This document shows positions 27,393-36,332 of a stretch of DNA of 64,000 nucleotides, piece by piece. The stretch lies in contig NZ_FTNR01000013.1 in NCBI RefSeq assembly GCF_900156475.1, forward strand, positions 1-64,000, written 5' to 3'. Every line of letters begins with the position of its first letter. Positions within the stretch are counted from its first letter, which is position 1. The translations under genes and the position numbers were made by a program. Origin of the DNA: Natronorubrum thiooxidans. GTDB lineage: Archaea > Halobacteriota > Halobacteria > Halobacteriales > Natrialbaceae. Below the pieces are notes generated by a model, which worked only from the letters and a program-made list of their open reading frames with translations, made no database searches and was not told the origin of the DNA.

Positions 27393-29336
27393 CTAGTCGT
27401 CGGACGGGACTGCCGTTCCACTTCTGGAGTTGCTGACACCGGTTCCGGGGCCGATCTCAATGCCGAGTTTCGAGAGTTTCTCATCGGGAACGATACCGTC
27501 AACCCAGCCACGGTGCTCGTAGTACTCGTCTTTCATTTCCTCGAGTTCGCAGAATTCGCCCTCCGAAGCGCCCTGTCCCGGCGTCTCACCCGCCTCGAGG
27601 AATACCTCGGGCAGAGTGTCGTCGTCGCCATCGAAACCAACGACGTTGTTGTAGTAGCGCTCGAGGTTGTAGATACGCTCGCCGCATTCGAGTAGCTCCG
27701 CTTCACTGTACTCCAACCCGGTCATCCCGTTGAACTGGAGAACGTACTCCTCGATACCTTCGGCGAAGGCGTTGAATTTGCAGATGTCGAAGCTGTCGGA
27801 GATAGCATGAAGGTCCTGAAACTCCGCAGTGAGTTCACCTTTCCCCTCGTACTCGTAGGGGTCGACCTTCTCGGGAATGCCCAGAATTTCTGCCGCTGGC
27901 GTGTATCCACGCAGGTGACAGCCGCCGCGGTTCGAGGTCGCGTACCCGATTCCCATCCCCTTCATACAGCGTGGATCGTACGCAGCGATCGACTGGCCTT
28001 TCACGTCGAGTCGGCAGTCGTGGGCATCGATCGCGTCGGCCATCCGCGCTTGGCCTCGCGCGAGGAGATCGGCGAGTTCGTCGTCTCGATGAGCGATACG
28101 ATCGATCAGGTCAATCATCGTCTCCGCATCACCCCACTCGAGCCCATCGTCTAGCTCATCAAGATATCCGTTCTCCGTCGCATCCATTGCCATTGCCATG
28201 AGGTTGCCGACCTCGATCGTATCGATGCCAAGGTCGTTACAGCGATCGATCATCACGGCAATTCGATCCCGGTCGTCGGTAGCCGAGTTCGTCCCCAGTG
28301 CCCAGGCAGATTCGTATTCGAAGCTCTCCATCCGGACGTTCATCTCTTCGCCTTTGTGCATCACGTCGACTTCGACTTCCTTCTTGCAGGCGACTGGACA
28401 GGAGTGACACGTTGGCTCATCGACGAGAATGTTTTCTCGGACGTTCTCCCCGCTGATGTTTTCGGCATCGAGGTCTTTCGGTCGATCATCCTCGTTTTCG
28501 TTGTACGAGATTGCGGAGGTGTATCGGCCGTTTTTCGTCGGATGGCCATCCATCTCCTCGGTGATGTTCATCAAGACGTTCGTCCCGTACATCGAGAGGC
28601 CACCTTCATTGGGTGCGGTGACATCCGACTCAGTGATCGCTTTCATCGCTTGCTGATGGCCCTCTTTGAACGTCTCCGGATCGGCTGGCTGGGGCATTTC
28701 CGTCCCGGATTTGATAACGATTGCTTTCAGCTGTTTGTTCCCCATTACACATCCGGTCCCGCCGCGGCCGGACGCACGGTCGTCCTCGTTGATGATACAG
28801 GCGTATCGAACCTCGTTCTCACCGCCGGGACCGATCGCCATGATCGAGAGATTCTTGCCGTACTCACCGTCGAGTTCCTCTTCGATGATGTCGCAGGTCT
28901 CGTGGACACCTTTCCCCCAGAGGTGGGAAGCATCCCGAAGTTCAACCGAGCCGTCTTCGACATATGCGTACACGGGATCGTCAGCCTGCCCTTCGAACAG
29001 CAAGCCGTCGAAGCCGGCCCACTTCAGCCGGGCACCGGACCAGCCGCCGTGGTGGCTGTCGGTGACGGTGCCGGTCAACGGCGACTTCGTGCAGACGGCG
29101 ATCCGACCGCTCATCGTCACCTGGGTCCCCGACAACGGGCCGTTCATGAACGCGAGTAAGTTATCGGGGCCGAGTGGATCGACGTCGGGACCCTGCTCGA
29201 AAACGTACTTGACACCTAAGCCACGGGCTCCGATGTATTTTTTCGCGTCGTCGTCACTGATGCCCTCGTATTCGACGCCAGCATCTCCGAGGTCGACTCG
29301 TGCGACATGATCTTGAAAGCCACCAATATCAGTCAT
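27393..29336 (-). CDS. Aldehyde:ferredoxin oxidoreductase-family tungsto/molybdoenzyme
   Basis: 647 residues. The AOR N-domain opens with VARVDLGDAGVEYEGISD and contains RGLGVKYVFE and FMNGPLSGTQVTMSGRIAVC, with GWSGARLKWAGFDGLLFEG. The [4Fe-4S] ligands are in TCHSCPVACKKE near residue 310, with a fourth Cys expected in the C-terminal domain. The C-terminal pterin-binding blocks include KFNAFAEG and the Asp-rich linker. It would oxidise an aldehyde or acid and reduce ferredoxin in the cytoplasm; metal and substrate are not readable. A HalOD1 gene ends 24 bp upstream on the same strand, suggesting an operon. Confidence 0.9.
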   Translation of the reverse strand: MTDIGGFQDHVARVDLGDAGVEYEGISDDDAKKYIGARGLGVKYVFEQGPDVDPLGPDNLLAFMNGPLSGTQVTMSGRIAVCTKSPLTGTVTDSHHGGWSGARLKWAGFDGLLFEGQADDPVYAYVEDGSVELRDASHLWGKGVHETCDIIEEELDGEYGKNLSIMAIGPGGENEVRYACIINEDDRASGRGGTGCVMGNKQLKAIVIKSGTEMPQPADPETFKEGHQQAMKAITESDVTAPNEGGLSMYGTNVLMNITEEMDGHPTKNGRYTSAISYNENEDDRPKDLDAENISGENVRENILVDEPTCHSCPVACKKEVEVDVMHKGEEMNVRMESFEYESAWALGTNSATDDRDRIAVMIDRCNDLGIDTIEVGNLMAMAMDATENGYLDELDDGLEWGDAETMIDLIDRIAHRDDELADLLARGQARMADAIDAHDCRLDVKGQSIAAYDPRCMKGMGIGYATSNRGGCHLRGYTPAAEILGIPEKVDPYEYEGKGELTAEFQDLHAISDSFDICKFNAFAEGIEEYVLQFNGMTGLEYSEAELLECGERIYNLERYYNNVVGFDGDDDTLPEVFLEAGETPGQGASEGEFCELEEMKDEYYEHRGWVDGIVPDEKLSKLGIEIGPGTGVSNSRSGTAVPSDD

Positions 29337-29360
29337 TGTTGTGATAGCAAATATTATTTG

Positions 29361-29651
29361 TCAGTTCTTTTTGATGAGGATCTGTCCGGTACTCTGGACG
29401 AGTACAGTATATCCATAGTACGAAAAGGTGATACACCCTGCCTTGCTTACAGGTCTGCCGTCGGATTCAAACGCCGTATCGAGCGCTTTGGGGTTGATAC
29501 TGTCACGCAGCGGGGGCAGGTTTTGAGACTCCTCGTTCTCGTACTCTGCGATCGCTTGAACGATTTGATTACTCGCCAACTCTTTCTCGGCCCAATCGTG
29601 GTGTAAGTGGTGAGTCGTTTGATCAGCCGTCGAGTCTGTGGCACTACTCAT
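29361..29651 (-). CDS. HalOD1 output-domain protein
   Basis: 96 residues from MSSATDSTADQTTHH. The small haloarchaeal output domain is recognisable: IVQAIAEYENEESQNLPPL, then INPKALDTAF and ITFSYYGYTVLVQSTGQILI. These proteins are found free-standing or fused to sensory modules and are thought to act in signalling; the molecular role is unknown. It lies just upstream of the AOR-type gene on the same strand with a 24-bp gap, so the two are probably co-transcribed. An ATG seven codons upstream is an alternative start. Confidence 0.8.
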   Translation of the reverse strand: MSSATDSTADQTTHHLHHDWAEKELASNQIVQAIAEYENEESQNLPPLRDSINPKALDTAFESDGRPVSKAGCITFSYYGYTVLVQSTGQILIKKN

Positions 29652-29964
29652 ACGCCAACCGTTGACACGCATTCAGATGTCGTTTGATGAGTAATATTCC
29701 TTGTTTTTAAATACCGTTATATGAGGGGAGTTTGCGAGTCGACCCACTATCACCAGACTATCAGAACTGGAGACATTGCTCTAGTTTGTTATTCTCGATT
29801 TCTGTCCGTTCCTCGTCGATAGTTAACAAATCACACTGACTACGCAGAGGGATTGAGCAGACTACTCAGTAGTGAACCGAGCAACTATTTTAATTGCATA
29901 TCGTAAGGCAGTTTAAACCTCCAACCGATCGACTAACACAATTTTCGGTCGGATATAAACACAA
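29652..29964. other. 313-bp gap, promoter region only
   Basis: No gene or clear repeat. TTTTTAAATACCGTTATATG near 29703 is AT-rich and could hold the leftward promoter of the HalOD1/AOR unit. Confidence 0.4.
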
Positions 29965-30636
29965 TCAGTTGTTTATTTTTTCGAGGGTTTCGTCGTCCAC
30001 TACCGTTCCAGAGATCAGGTTCTGCATTCCACGTCGAAGTCGTCCACTCATCGCGGTCGATGAGATTCCTACCTCAGCGGCAACGTCATCCAGAGACATT
30101 TCTCGAGGCTCACAGAAATACCCACACCTGTACGCGGTTGTGAGTGCCTCGAGCTGTTCGTCAGTCAATCCAAACGAGGGATTCATTTCTGACCCCGTGT
30201 TTCCATACACCTCAATTATATTGAAATCCATGTCGTGCTTTTTTGTATACTCCCAGACCCCGTTGAGCGCTTCTCGGTCGGGAAGTTGCAACTGGACGAA
30301 CCAGCCACGGCACTTGCTTTCTGCACACGACATAAACCCGTTGACACTCGTGACTATCGGACTCAGTAATATCGTTTCTTCCGAATGCTCGATATAATAA
30401 ATCCGCATTTCAGCGCTCGCATCAACGAGTTCGTACCGGTGTACAGTCGGGTCCTGTTCGAGAAACCCTTCTAATTCATCGAAGTCGTCGTATTCGATTC
30501 GAAACGGGAAGCGGTCGGAATCCGGGTCAGTATTTGCCTGCGTCGTTACTTCGATACGAATCTCCTCTGCACTTCGTAGCGTCGGCACTAGGGCAAGCTC
30601 GTCGTGTTCGATGTAGGCTTTTACTGTTATCGACAT
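29965..30636 (-). CDS. Bat-like HTH_10 transcriptional regulator
   Basis: 223 residues. The N-terminal part (about 1-150) is the bacterio-opsin-activator-type ligand domain seen in many haloarchaeal regulators (VKAYIEHDELALVPTLRS, then TVHRYELVDASAEMRIYYI). The C-terminal HTH_10 lies at about 157-210: LTDEQLEALTTAYRCGYF, then MSLDDVAAEVGISSTAMSGR and LRRGMQNLI. Such proteins control diverse metabolic genes. The nearest leftward targets are the HalOD1/AOR genes downstream; this link is inferred. Divergent from rdfA with 211 bp between starts. Confidence 0.9.
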   Translation of the reverse strand: MSITVKAYIEHDELALVPTLRSAEEIRIEVTTQANTDPDSDRFPFRIEYDDFDELEGFLEQDPTVHRYELVDASAEMRIYYIEHSEETILLSPIVTSVNGFMSCAESKCRGWFVQLQLPDREALNGVWEYTKKHDMDFNIIEVYGNTGSEMNPSFGLTDEQLEALTTAYRCGYFCEPREMSLDDVAAEVGISSTAMSGRLRRGMQNLISGTVVDDETLEKINN

Positions 30637-30847
30637 ACCTCCCCCAGTGACCAGCCATCACTTCCCCCAGATCGTTCGTCCTCGGTAGCGGAGTGACCTG
30701 CTACCGAACTCGTATCGTTTGAATGCGTGAGCATATCTCACACTCACTTGGGAAGCATTATAATAGTATGGTCGAAACAATGGGTTACCAGCGAGCGTAT
30801 CGTCGCTGTGAAAATAGCAATTGCGGACCGATCTCGCTACAGACACA

Positions 30848-31483
30848 ATGTCGAACGAAACCGGAAACTGTAAGATTGACCGCATCTCCCAGAAATGGGA
30901 TCTCGAGAGTCTCGACGAGCGGCTTCTCGAACGCCGAGAGGCAGGTGACAGCCTCCGGGATCTTGAAACATACTACAACCAACAGGTTCTCGAGGCAGCA
31001 ATGACGGCGGCAGGGATGGAACCTCTGGAGGGGGAAGTCGAGAACCTGTATCAGCTTCTGACTGGTGATAATGTCGGTGCCGGAACGAAAGTCGAAGCGC
31101 AGTCTCGGCTCAAGCGAAACGATGTCGACCCAGAGACGATCACAAGTGATTTTGTAAGCTACCAGACTGTTCGAACACATCTAAACGACTGCTTGAACGT
31201 CGAGACGAAACGAGACACGGGAATCGACGAAACCGGCGCAAAAAATATTGTTTTCAAATTACTGTCTCGAACCGAGTCGATCACCAAGCGAACGATCGAA
31301 CGACTCCGCTCCAGCGACCGGTTGGCGATCGGTGAACCGGAGGTGACACTGAGTCTCCGCGTCGCGTGCAAAGACTGTGGTGAAGAATACACTTTTACTC
31401 GACTCGTCGAGCGTGGCCGGTGTTCGTGTTCTCACGAGGACGTCTCGACCGATCAAACCAGCGACGAGTATAGCAACGACTGA
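30848..31483 (+). CDS. rdfA: Rod-determining factor RdfA-family protein
   Basis: 211 residues from the ATG at 30848 (MSNETGNCKIDRISQKWDL). The body follows the haloarchaeal RdfA pattern: DERLLERREAGDSLRDLETY, NQQVLEAAMTAAG, EVENLYQLLTGDNVGAG and DFVSYQTVRTHL. A C-terminal zinc-ribbon-like part has CKDCGEEYTFTRLVERGRCSC. RdfA takes part in rod/disk shape control in Haloferax; the mechanism is unclear. In many haloarchaeal genomes it neighbours an archaea-specific SMC-related gene, as here. No signal or membrane segment, so cytoplasmic. Family confidence is high; whether this paralogue controls shape is not known. Confidence 0.85.
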   Translation: MSNETGNCKIDRISQKWDLESLDERLLERREAGDSLRDLETYYNQQVLEAAMTAAGMEPLEGEVENLYQLLTGDNVGAGTKVEAQSRLKRNDVDPETITSDFVSYQTVRTHLNDCLNVETKRDTGIDETGAKNIVFKLLSRTESITKRTIERLRSSDRLAIGEPEVTLSLRVACKDCGEEYTFTRLVERGRCSCSHEDVSTDQTSDEYSND

Positions 31484-31872
31484 TAGGGATTCTCGTCGAC
31501 GGTCATAGATTTGCGGCACGGAAACCGAGCCACAGCCACTGCACAGCTGGGCAGAGACACCCGGCTGGCGACGAGAGTCCCCCTGAAACGATGGACACAC
31601 TGCTCGTAGAGCTGTCGTGAGATACGGTGTGTAGTGACTGCCAGTGGCTACGACAGTGCCACAACCACATAGCGGCTATCGATCCGAACTCGAGAGCGAG
31701 AGCATGCTCCCGATTCGCTCAGTCACAAGATCGGAAATTTTCGAACGATCCCGAGACACTCACTCTGAGCGTATCGATCGTGCAGGCAAACCAAATTGGG
31801 TACAACACAAGGTTGAAGACGCTAGACCGGTGAATAACGTACCAACAACCAGCGCTAGTCGCTCAGCTACTC
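31484..31872. other. 389-bp gap between rdfA and the SMC-related gene
   Basis: No coding frame is convincing. It contains a copy of the dispersed repeat described at 31584-31660. The distance argues for a separate promoter for the downstream gene. Confidence 0.45.
31584..31660 (+). repeat. Dispersed intergenic repeat, copy
   Basis: It starts TGAAACGATGGACACAC (identical at 43751-43767), continues through GAGCTGTCGTGAGATACGG and ends TGACTGCCAGTGGCTACGAC. The whole stretch aligns collinearly with 63384-63455 at roughly three matches in four, judged by eye. Confidence 0.55.
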
Positions 31873-33810
31873 ATGTCGATAAACAGTCCAGATCCCAAGC
31901 CGAGAAACGAGTTCGAGGAGTTGCACATCAGCGTCCAGAACATCGGTGGAATTTCAGCGGGCGAGATGGCGATTTCACCAGGAGTGACGCTGTTGTCGGG
32001 AGAAAATGCGTCCAACAAGTCGTCGTTCCTTCGCGGACTGGCCGCCGTTCTCGGCGGTCCTGTTCCGCCAATTAAAAGCGACGCCAACAACGGAACGGTA
32101 TCGCTTCAAACGGCCGACGAAGAGTACGTTCTCAACGTCTCGAATAGAGACGGTGATCCTGTTGTCACCGACGCGAATCAAGCGTCCGATCAGAGAGACC
32201 TCTGTGAACTGTTCGTCGCACTCGGTGAACGGAATCCGATCCGACGGCGTATCCTCACAGACGGGGATCTATACGAACTGTTGATGCGACCCGTCGACAC
32301 CGCAGAGATCGAAGCCGAAATCGAACGGCTCAGCACACGGAAAGACGAACTCGATGATCGGCTCGCAGAGCTCGATCGAATGGAAGACCGTCTCCCGACG
32401 CTTCGAACGCGGGCAAACACTGTCCAAGACAAAATCGATGGGATCGAGACACAGCTCCGTGAGAAACGCGATGAGATCGACAGGCGTGAAACGGAGACAG
32501 AAGAACACGACGTGTTCGACGATCTCAAAGAGAAACGGTCGGAGCATGAGACCGTACGTAATCGAATCCAGACGCAGCGAGATGCCGTCCGCTCGCTCGA
32601 GAACGAACGAGAGGACGTCCTCGAGCAGCGTAAACAGCTCGGGCCGGCCGATTCGTCGGCAGATGTCGACTCGATCGAAACCGAGATCGAGCAACTACAC
32701 CACCAGAAACAGCAGGTGACGACAACAATCAACGCACTGAGTCCGATCGTCGAAATGAACAACCAGCTGTTAGACGATCAGCAGGAGATTCCAGCGGAAA
32801 TGAAAGCGGACGAGGTCGTTGCTGAACTCGATCCAACGTCGCGGTCGATTACGTGCTGGACATGTGGCAACACCGTCGAACGGGAAGAGATTGCCGAACA
32901 GGTCCGTGTCGTCCAGGAGATTCTACAGGAAAAACGACACCAACGAGAGACGATCACCGATCGCATCGAGTCGCTCGAGGAGGACAAACGTCAACTCGAG
33001 CGCCAACGTGACGAGCGCGAACGGCTCGAACAAAAGGAGCACTCGATCGAAGCCGAAATCGAACGTCGCGAGGTGCAACTGTCCGACCTTCGGGAACAGC
33101 AGTCGTCGCTCGACGACGAGATCCAATCGCTTCAGGCGGACGCCGAGGCGATCGACGGTCGAGACGACGAGTTGATCGACTGTTACAACGAAGTGAGCAG
33201 CCTCGAGTACGAACGCGGGCAGCTCGAAAGCGAACTGAACGAGCTCGAGCAGGAACTCGAGCGACTCGAAGCCGAACTCGCGAAACGCGACGAGCTCGAA
33301 GCGGAGCGTGACTCGGTCGCGACCAACCTCCAAGAGCAGCGAGATCGAATCGAGACGCTCGAACGCGACCTCGTCACGACGTTCAACGAATCGATGCAGC
33401 AAGTCCTCGACAGGTTAGCGTACGAGAACATCGAGCGCGTCTGGATCGAACGGCTCACAGGAAGCGACGGCTCCCCGACTGAGACTGACTTCGAACTCCA
33501 CGTCGTTCGCTCGAGTGAGAGTGGAACCGCGTACGAAGATACCATCGAGAGCCTGAGCAAGAGCGAACGCGAGGTGATCGGACTTGTGGTCGCCTTTGCG
33601 GGCTATCTTGTCCACGACGTCGAAAGCGAGTTGCCAGTCATCGTCATCGACGCCATCGAGATGCTCGATGCGGATCGAATTCGCGGACTGCTTGACTACT
33701 TCAATCGACATGCAGCGCACGTCGTCGCCGCAGTCCTGCCAGAAGAGGCGGCAGAGCTCGACGAGACGTATCCGACGGTTTCGACGTCCTCGTTCACCGT
33801 TGTATCATAG
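31873..33810 (+). CDS. Archaea-specific SMC-related protein
   Basis: 645 residues with SMC/Rad50 layout. The N-terminal ATPase lobe has LLSGENASNKSSFLRGL at about 41-56. A coiled coil runs from about 140 to 310 and again from about 345 to 510. The hinge region carries a zinc-hook CWTC at 328-331, and the C-terminal lobe LSKSEREVIGLV near 561 and ELPVIVIDAIEMLDADRI near 586. The P-loop lacks the usual Gly before Lys (NKS instead of GKS), the signature is LSKSE rather than LSGGE, and Walker B has D-A where D-E is usual. Such changes occur in this family. It probably works with RdfA upstream; DNA or envelope role unknown. Confidence 0.88.
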   Translation: MSINSPDPKPRNEFEELHISVQNIGGISAGEMAISPGVTLLSGENASNKSSFLRGLAAVLGGPVPPIKSDANNGTVSLQTADEEYVLNVSNRDGDPVVTDANQASDQRDLCELFVALGERNPIRRRILTDGDLYELLMRPVDTAEIEAEIERLSTRKDELDDRLAELDRMEDRLPTLRTRANTVQDKIDGIETQLREKRDEIDRRETETEEHDVFDDLKEKRSEHETVRNRIQTQRDAVRSLENEREDVLEQRKQLGPADSSADVDSIETEIEQLHHQKQQVTTTINALSPIVEMNNQLLDDQQEIPAEMKADEVVAELDPTSRSITCWTCGNTVEREEIAEQVRVVQEILQEKRHQRETITDRIESLEEDKRQLERQRDERERLEQKEHSIEAEIERREVQLSDLREQQSSLDDEIQSLQADAEAIDGRDDELIDCYNEVSSLEYERGQLESELNELEQELERLEAELAKRDELEAERDSVATNLQEQRDRIETLERDLVTTFNESMQQVLDRLAYENIERVWIERLTGSDGSPTETDFELHVVRSSESGTAYEDTIESLSKSEREVIGLVVAFAGYLVHDVESELPVIVIDAIEMLDADRIRGLLDYFNRHAAHVVAAVLPEEAAELDETYPTVSTSSFTVVS

Positions 33811-33832
33811 CGTCGTTATGTGAGCGTGGATA

Positions 33833-36265
33833 TCAATGGCGATCCGTTGCTCGAGCGGCCCGTATCGCGGCGGCATTTTCGGGAACATCGTGAACCCGAA
33901 TGATATCTGCGCCCCGGTCGGCTGCCAGCGTCGTTACCGCAAGCGTTGGGGGCAATCGTTCACCAGACTGACAGCCAATGTGTCCGAACATCGATTTCCG
34001 GGAGTGACCGACCATGACCGGACACGCCAGCGCCTGTAACTCCTTGAGTCTCGCGACGAGTTCGAACGACTCGGCCGGCTCCGTCCCGAATCCGAGTCCG
34101 GGATCGATGATAATCTGCTCGCGGTCGAGTCCAGCACGTTCCGCGAGCAAGACCGTTTCCGAGAGGTCCTGAATCGTATCTTCGACGACGTCGTCGTAGA
34201 CGACAGTTCGGTCGGGATCGACCGGTGTCTCGAGGCTGTGCATGATGACGAGCGATGCGTCGTGGTCGGCGACAACGAACCGCATCTCGGGATCCTCGAG
34301 CCCGGAGACGTCGTTGACGATGTCGGCGCCTGCCTCGAGTGCTGCGTCGGCGACAGCTGCCTTTCGGGTGTCGATCGAAATCGGAACATCCAGATCTGCA
34401 ATCCGTTCGACGACTGGGACGACACGATCGATCTCCTCCGCGACCGAGACCGGGTCGGCGCCAGGACGGGTACTCTCTCCACCAACGTCGATGATATCCG
34501 CACCGGAAGCGACCATGTCACGAGCATGCTGGACTGCTGTCGGGACCCGATCGTACTCGCCGCCATCGGAGAAGCTGTCCGGCGTCACGTTCAGGACACC
34601 CATCAGTGCGGGCGTTTGATCCCACGGATGTCGGTCCGGCTCGTCGTCAGCGTCGATGGCACGGCGGAGCTGACTCGAAACGTGGGCGAGACCGAGTTCG
34701 TCGTCAGCCAGTGTGGCGATCAGCGTTTGCAACTGCGATAACGGTCCGGAAAGCACTGCTGTGACGCGTCGACCGGCAGTCTCGGTCTCCGAGAGGACAC
34801 ATGTTCCACCGATCGACTCGAACGTCTGCTTGATCTGGTCGGCCTGTGCATCACGCAAATACGTCTTGATCGTCCGATGAACCGTCTCTTTGGCGGTGTT
34901 CTCGAGCGGTGTCCGTTCTACGTCTGCGTTCGTAAGCACAGCCTGTGACCGGTCTGTCGTAATCGTCTGCTTTGGGATCTGGAGTCGCGTCCACCGGTCG
35001 CGTGCTTCGGCGACTACGTACAACGAACCGGTGACGAGGACGCAATCGTTTTCGTCGGCCGCCGAGAGCGCTCGCTCGGTCGCTTCGAGGACCGAGCCGG
35101 CGTGATCGATCGTTTCTGCATGGTCCCCGAACGCCGTGGCGAGCGTCTTGGTGTCTTCAGCGCGTGAAACGGTCGGCTCACAGAGATGAAGGACATCGAT
35201 TGACGGCAGCGTCGTCGCCATTTGCCGGTGGGCTTTCTCTTGCATCGCACCGAAAACGAGGTGGAGATCATCGAACGCGTATCGATCGACGAGTGCAGCG
35301 AGAGTCGCACAGGCACCCGGGTTGTGCGCCCCGTCGAGGATCGTCAGTGGCTGCGTCGACATGATTTCGAATCGCCCCGGCCAGTGAGCATTGCGGAGCC
35401 CCCGTTCGATCGTCTCCGGGGCGACATCGGCGACCTGTCTGGCCAGCGTTGCCGCGACGCCGGCGTTCATCGCCTGATGGTGTCCCAGAAGCGGGAGCGT
35501 CGTCTCGAGAGACCAGCCTGAGGCCGTAATCGAGACGGCGCTTTCGACCTGTGAGGCCAGTCCGTTCTCGCTAACGACCACGTCTTTGTCGTCGCCACCA
35601 ACGCTGATTACGTCCGTCTCCGATCGAATTGCCTCGAGCGCTGCACCGTCCGAACCGGTCACCAGCGGTGTGTCGGTCGGGGCGACCTGGGCCTTGTCGC
35701 GGGCGATTTCCTCAATGGTGTCGCCAAGGATATCAGTGTGCTCGAGTGTGACGCTCGTTACCGCACTGGCGACCGGGTCGACGACGCTCGTCGCGTCGTA
35801 TCGGCCACCGATGCCAACCTCAAGGATGGCAACGTCAACGTTTTCAGCGGCGAAGTGGTGGAACGCAAGCGTCGTGAGAACTTCGAAGTACGTCGGCGTG
35901 TCGTCTTCCTTTCGGAGCCTGTCGATACAGCCGTCGATTTCCTCTACAAACGCCCGAAGCCGACGTTTCGGGATCTTCCGACCGTTGACTTGGATTCGTT
36001 CCCGCAGGCTGTTCAGATCGGGCGACGTATAGAGGCCGACGTCGAGTCCCGCATCGCGAAGGATTCGCTCGAGCATACACGCAGTGCTTCCCTTACCGTT
36101 CGATCCCGCGATCTGGATACAGTCGAGATCCTCGTGGGGTCGGTCGATCTGTGAGAGTAACGTGGCCGTCGTTTCCGTGCCGAGTTTCGGGCGACACCGC
36201 CGTAACGACTCGAGGTAGTCGACCGAATCGTGATACTCCATACCAAACGTGCCTTCGGGCGTCAT
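33833..36265 (-). CDS. folP: Bifunctional folylpolyglutamate/dihydrofolate synthase - dihydropteroate synthase (FolC-FolP)
   Basis: About 810 residues joining two folate enzymes. The N-terminal FolC/Mur-ligase part has IQIAGSNGKGSTACMLER near residue 55, GIGGRYDATSVVDP, LEHTDILGD and ILDGAHNPGACATLAAL. The C-terminal dihydropteroate synthase from about 555 has MGVLNVTPDSFSDGGEYD, IIDVGGESTRPGADPVS, IVNDVSGLEDPEM and IIDPGLGFG, all substrate-binding blocks. It makes and glutamylates folate in the cytoplasm. The start is uncertain: ATG at 36265, or 36241 (MEYHDSVDYLESL). Divergent from alaX with under 70 bp between starts. It supplies the THF cofactor needed by the C1 genes to the right. Confidence 0.92.
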   Translation of the reverse strand: MTPEGTFGMEYHDSVDYLESLRRCRPKLGTETTATLLSQIDRPHEDLDCIQIAGSNGKGSTACMLERILRDAGLDVGLYTSPDLNSLRERIQVNGRKIPKRRLRAFVEEIDGCIDRLRKEDDTPTYFEVLTTLAFHHFAAENVDVAILEVGIGGRYDATSVVDPVASAVTSVTLEHTDILGDTIEEIARDKAQVAPTDTPLVTGSDGAALEAIRSETDVISVGGDDKDVVVSENGLASQVESAVSITASGWSLETTLPLLGHHQAMNAGVAATLARQVADVAPETIERGLRNAHWPGRFEIMSTQPLTILDGAHNPGACATLAALVDRYAFDDLHLVFGAMQEKAHRQMATTLPSIDVLHLCEPTVSRAEDTKTLATAFGDHAETIDHAGSVLEATERALSAADENDCVLVTGSLYVVAEARDRWTRLQIPKQTITTDRSQAVLTNADVERTPLENTAKETVHRTIKTYLRDAQADQIKQTFESIGGTCVLSETETAGRRVTAVLSGPLSQLQTLIATLADDELGLAHVSSQLRRAIDADDEPDRHPWDQTPALMGVLNVTPDSFSDGGEYDRVPTAVQHARDMVASGADIIDVGGESTRPGADPVSVAEEIDRVVPVVERIADLDVPISIDTRKAAVADAALEAGADIVNDVSGLEDPEMRFVVADHDASLVIMHSLETPVDPDRTVVYDDVVEDTIQDLSETVLLAERAGLDREQIIIDPGLGFGTEPAESFELVARLKELQALACPVMVGHSRKSMFGHIGCQSGERLPPTLAVTTLAADRGADIIRVHDVPENAAAIRAARATDRH

Positions 36266-36301
36266 TATTAATGTGTCGCCGCCGGCGGGAGTCCCAGACG
36301 G

Positions 36302-36309
36302 TTTATATT
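36302..36309 (+). promoter_or_regulatory. TATA box of alaX
   Basis: TTTATATT centred about 28 bp before the ATG at 36333, the usual spacing for a leaderless haloarchaeal mRNA. No ribosome-binding sequence lies in between, and this supports the start chosen for the gene. Confidence 0.6.
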
Positions 36310-36332
36310 GGTGTGTGTCGACACGTGTGACA

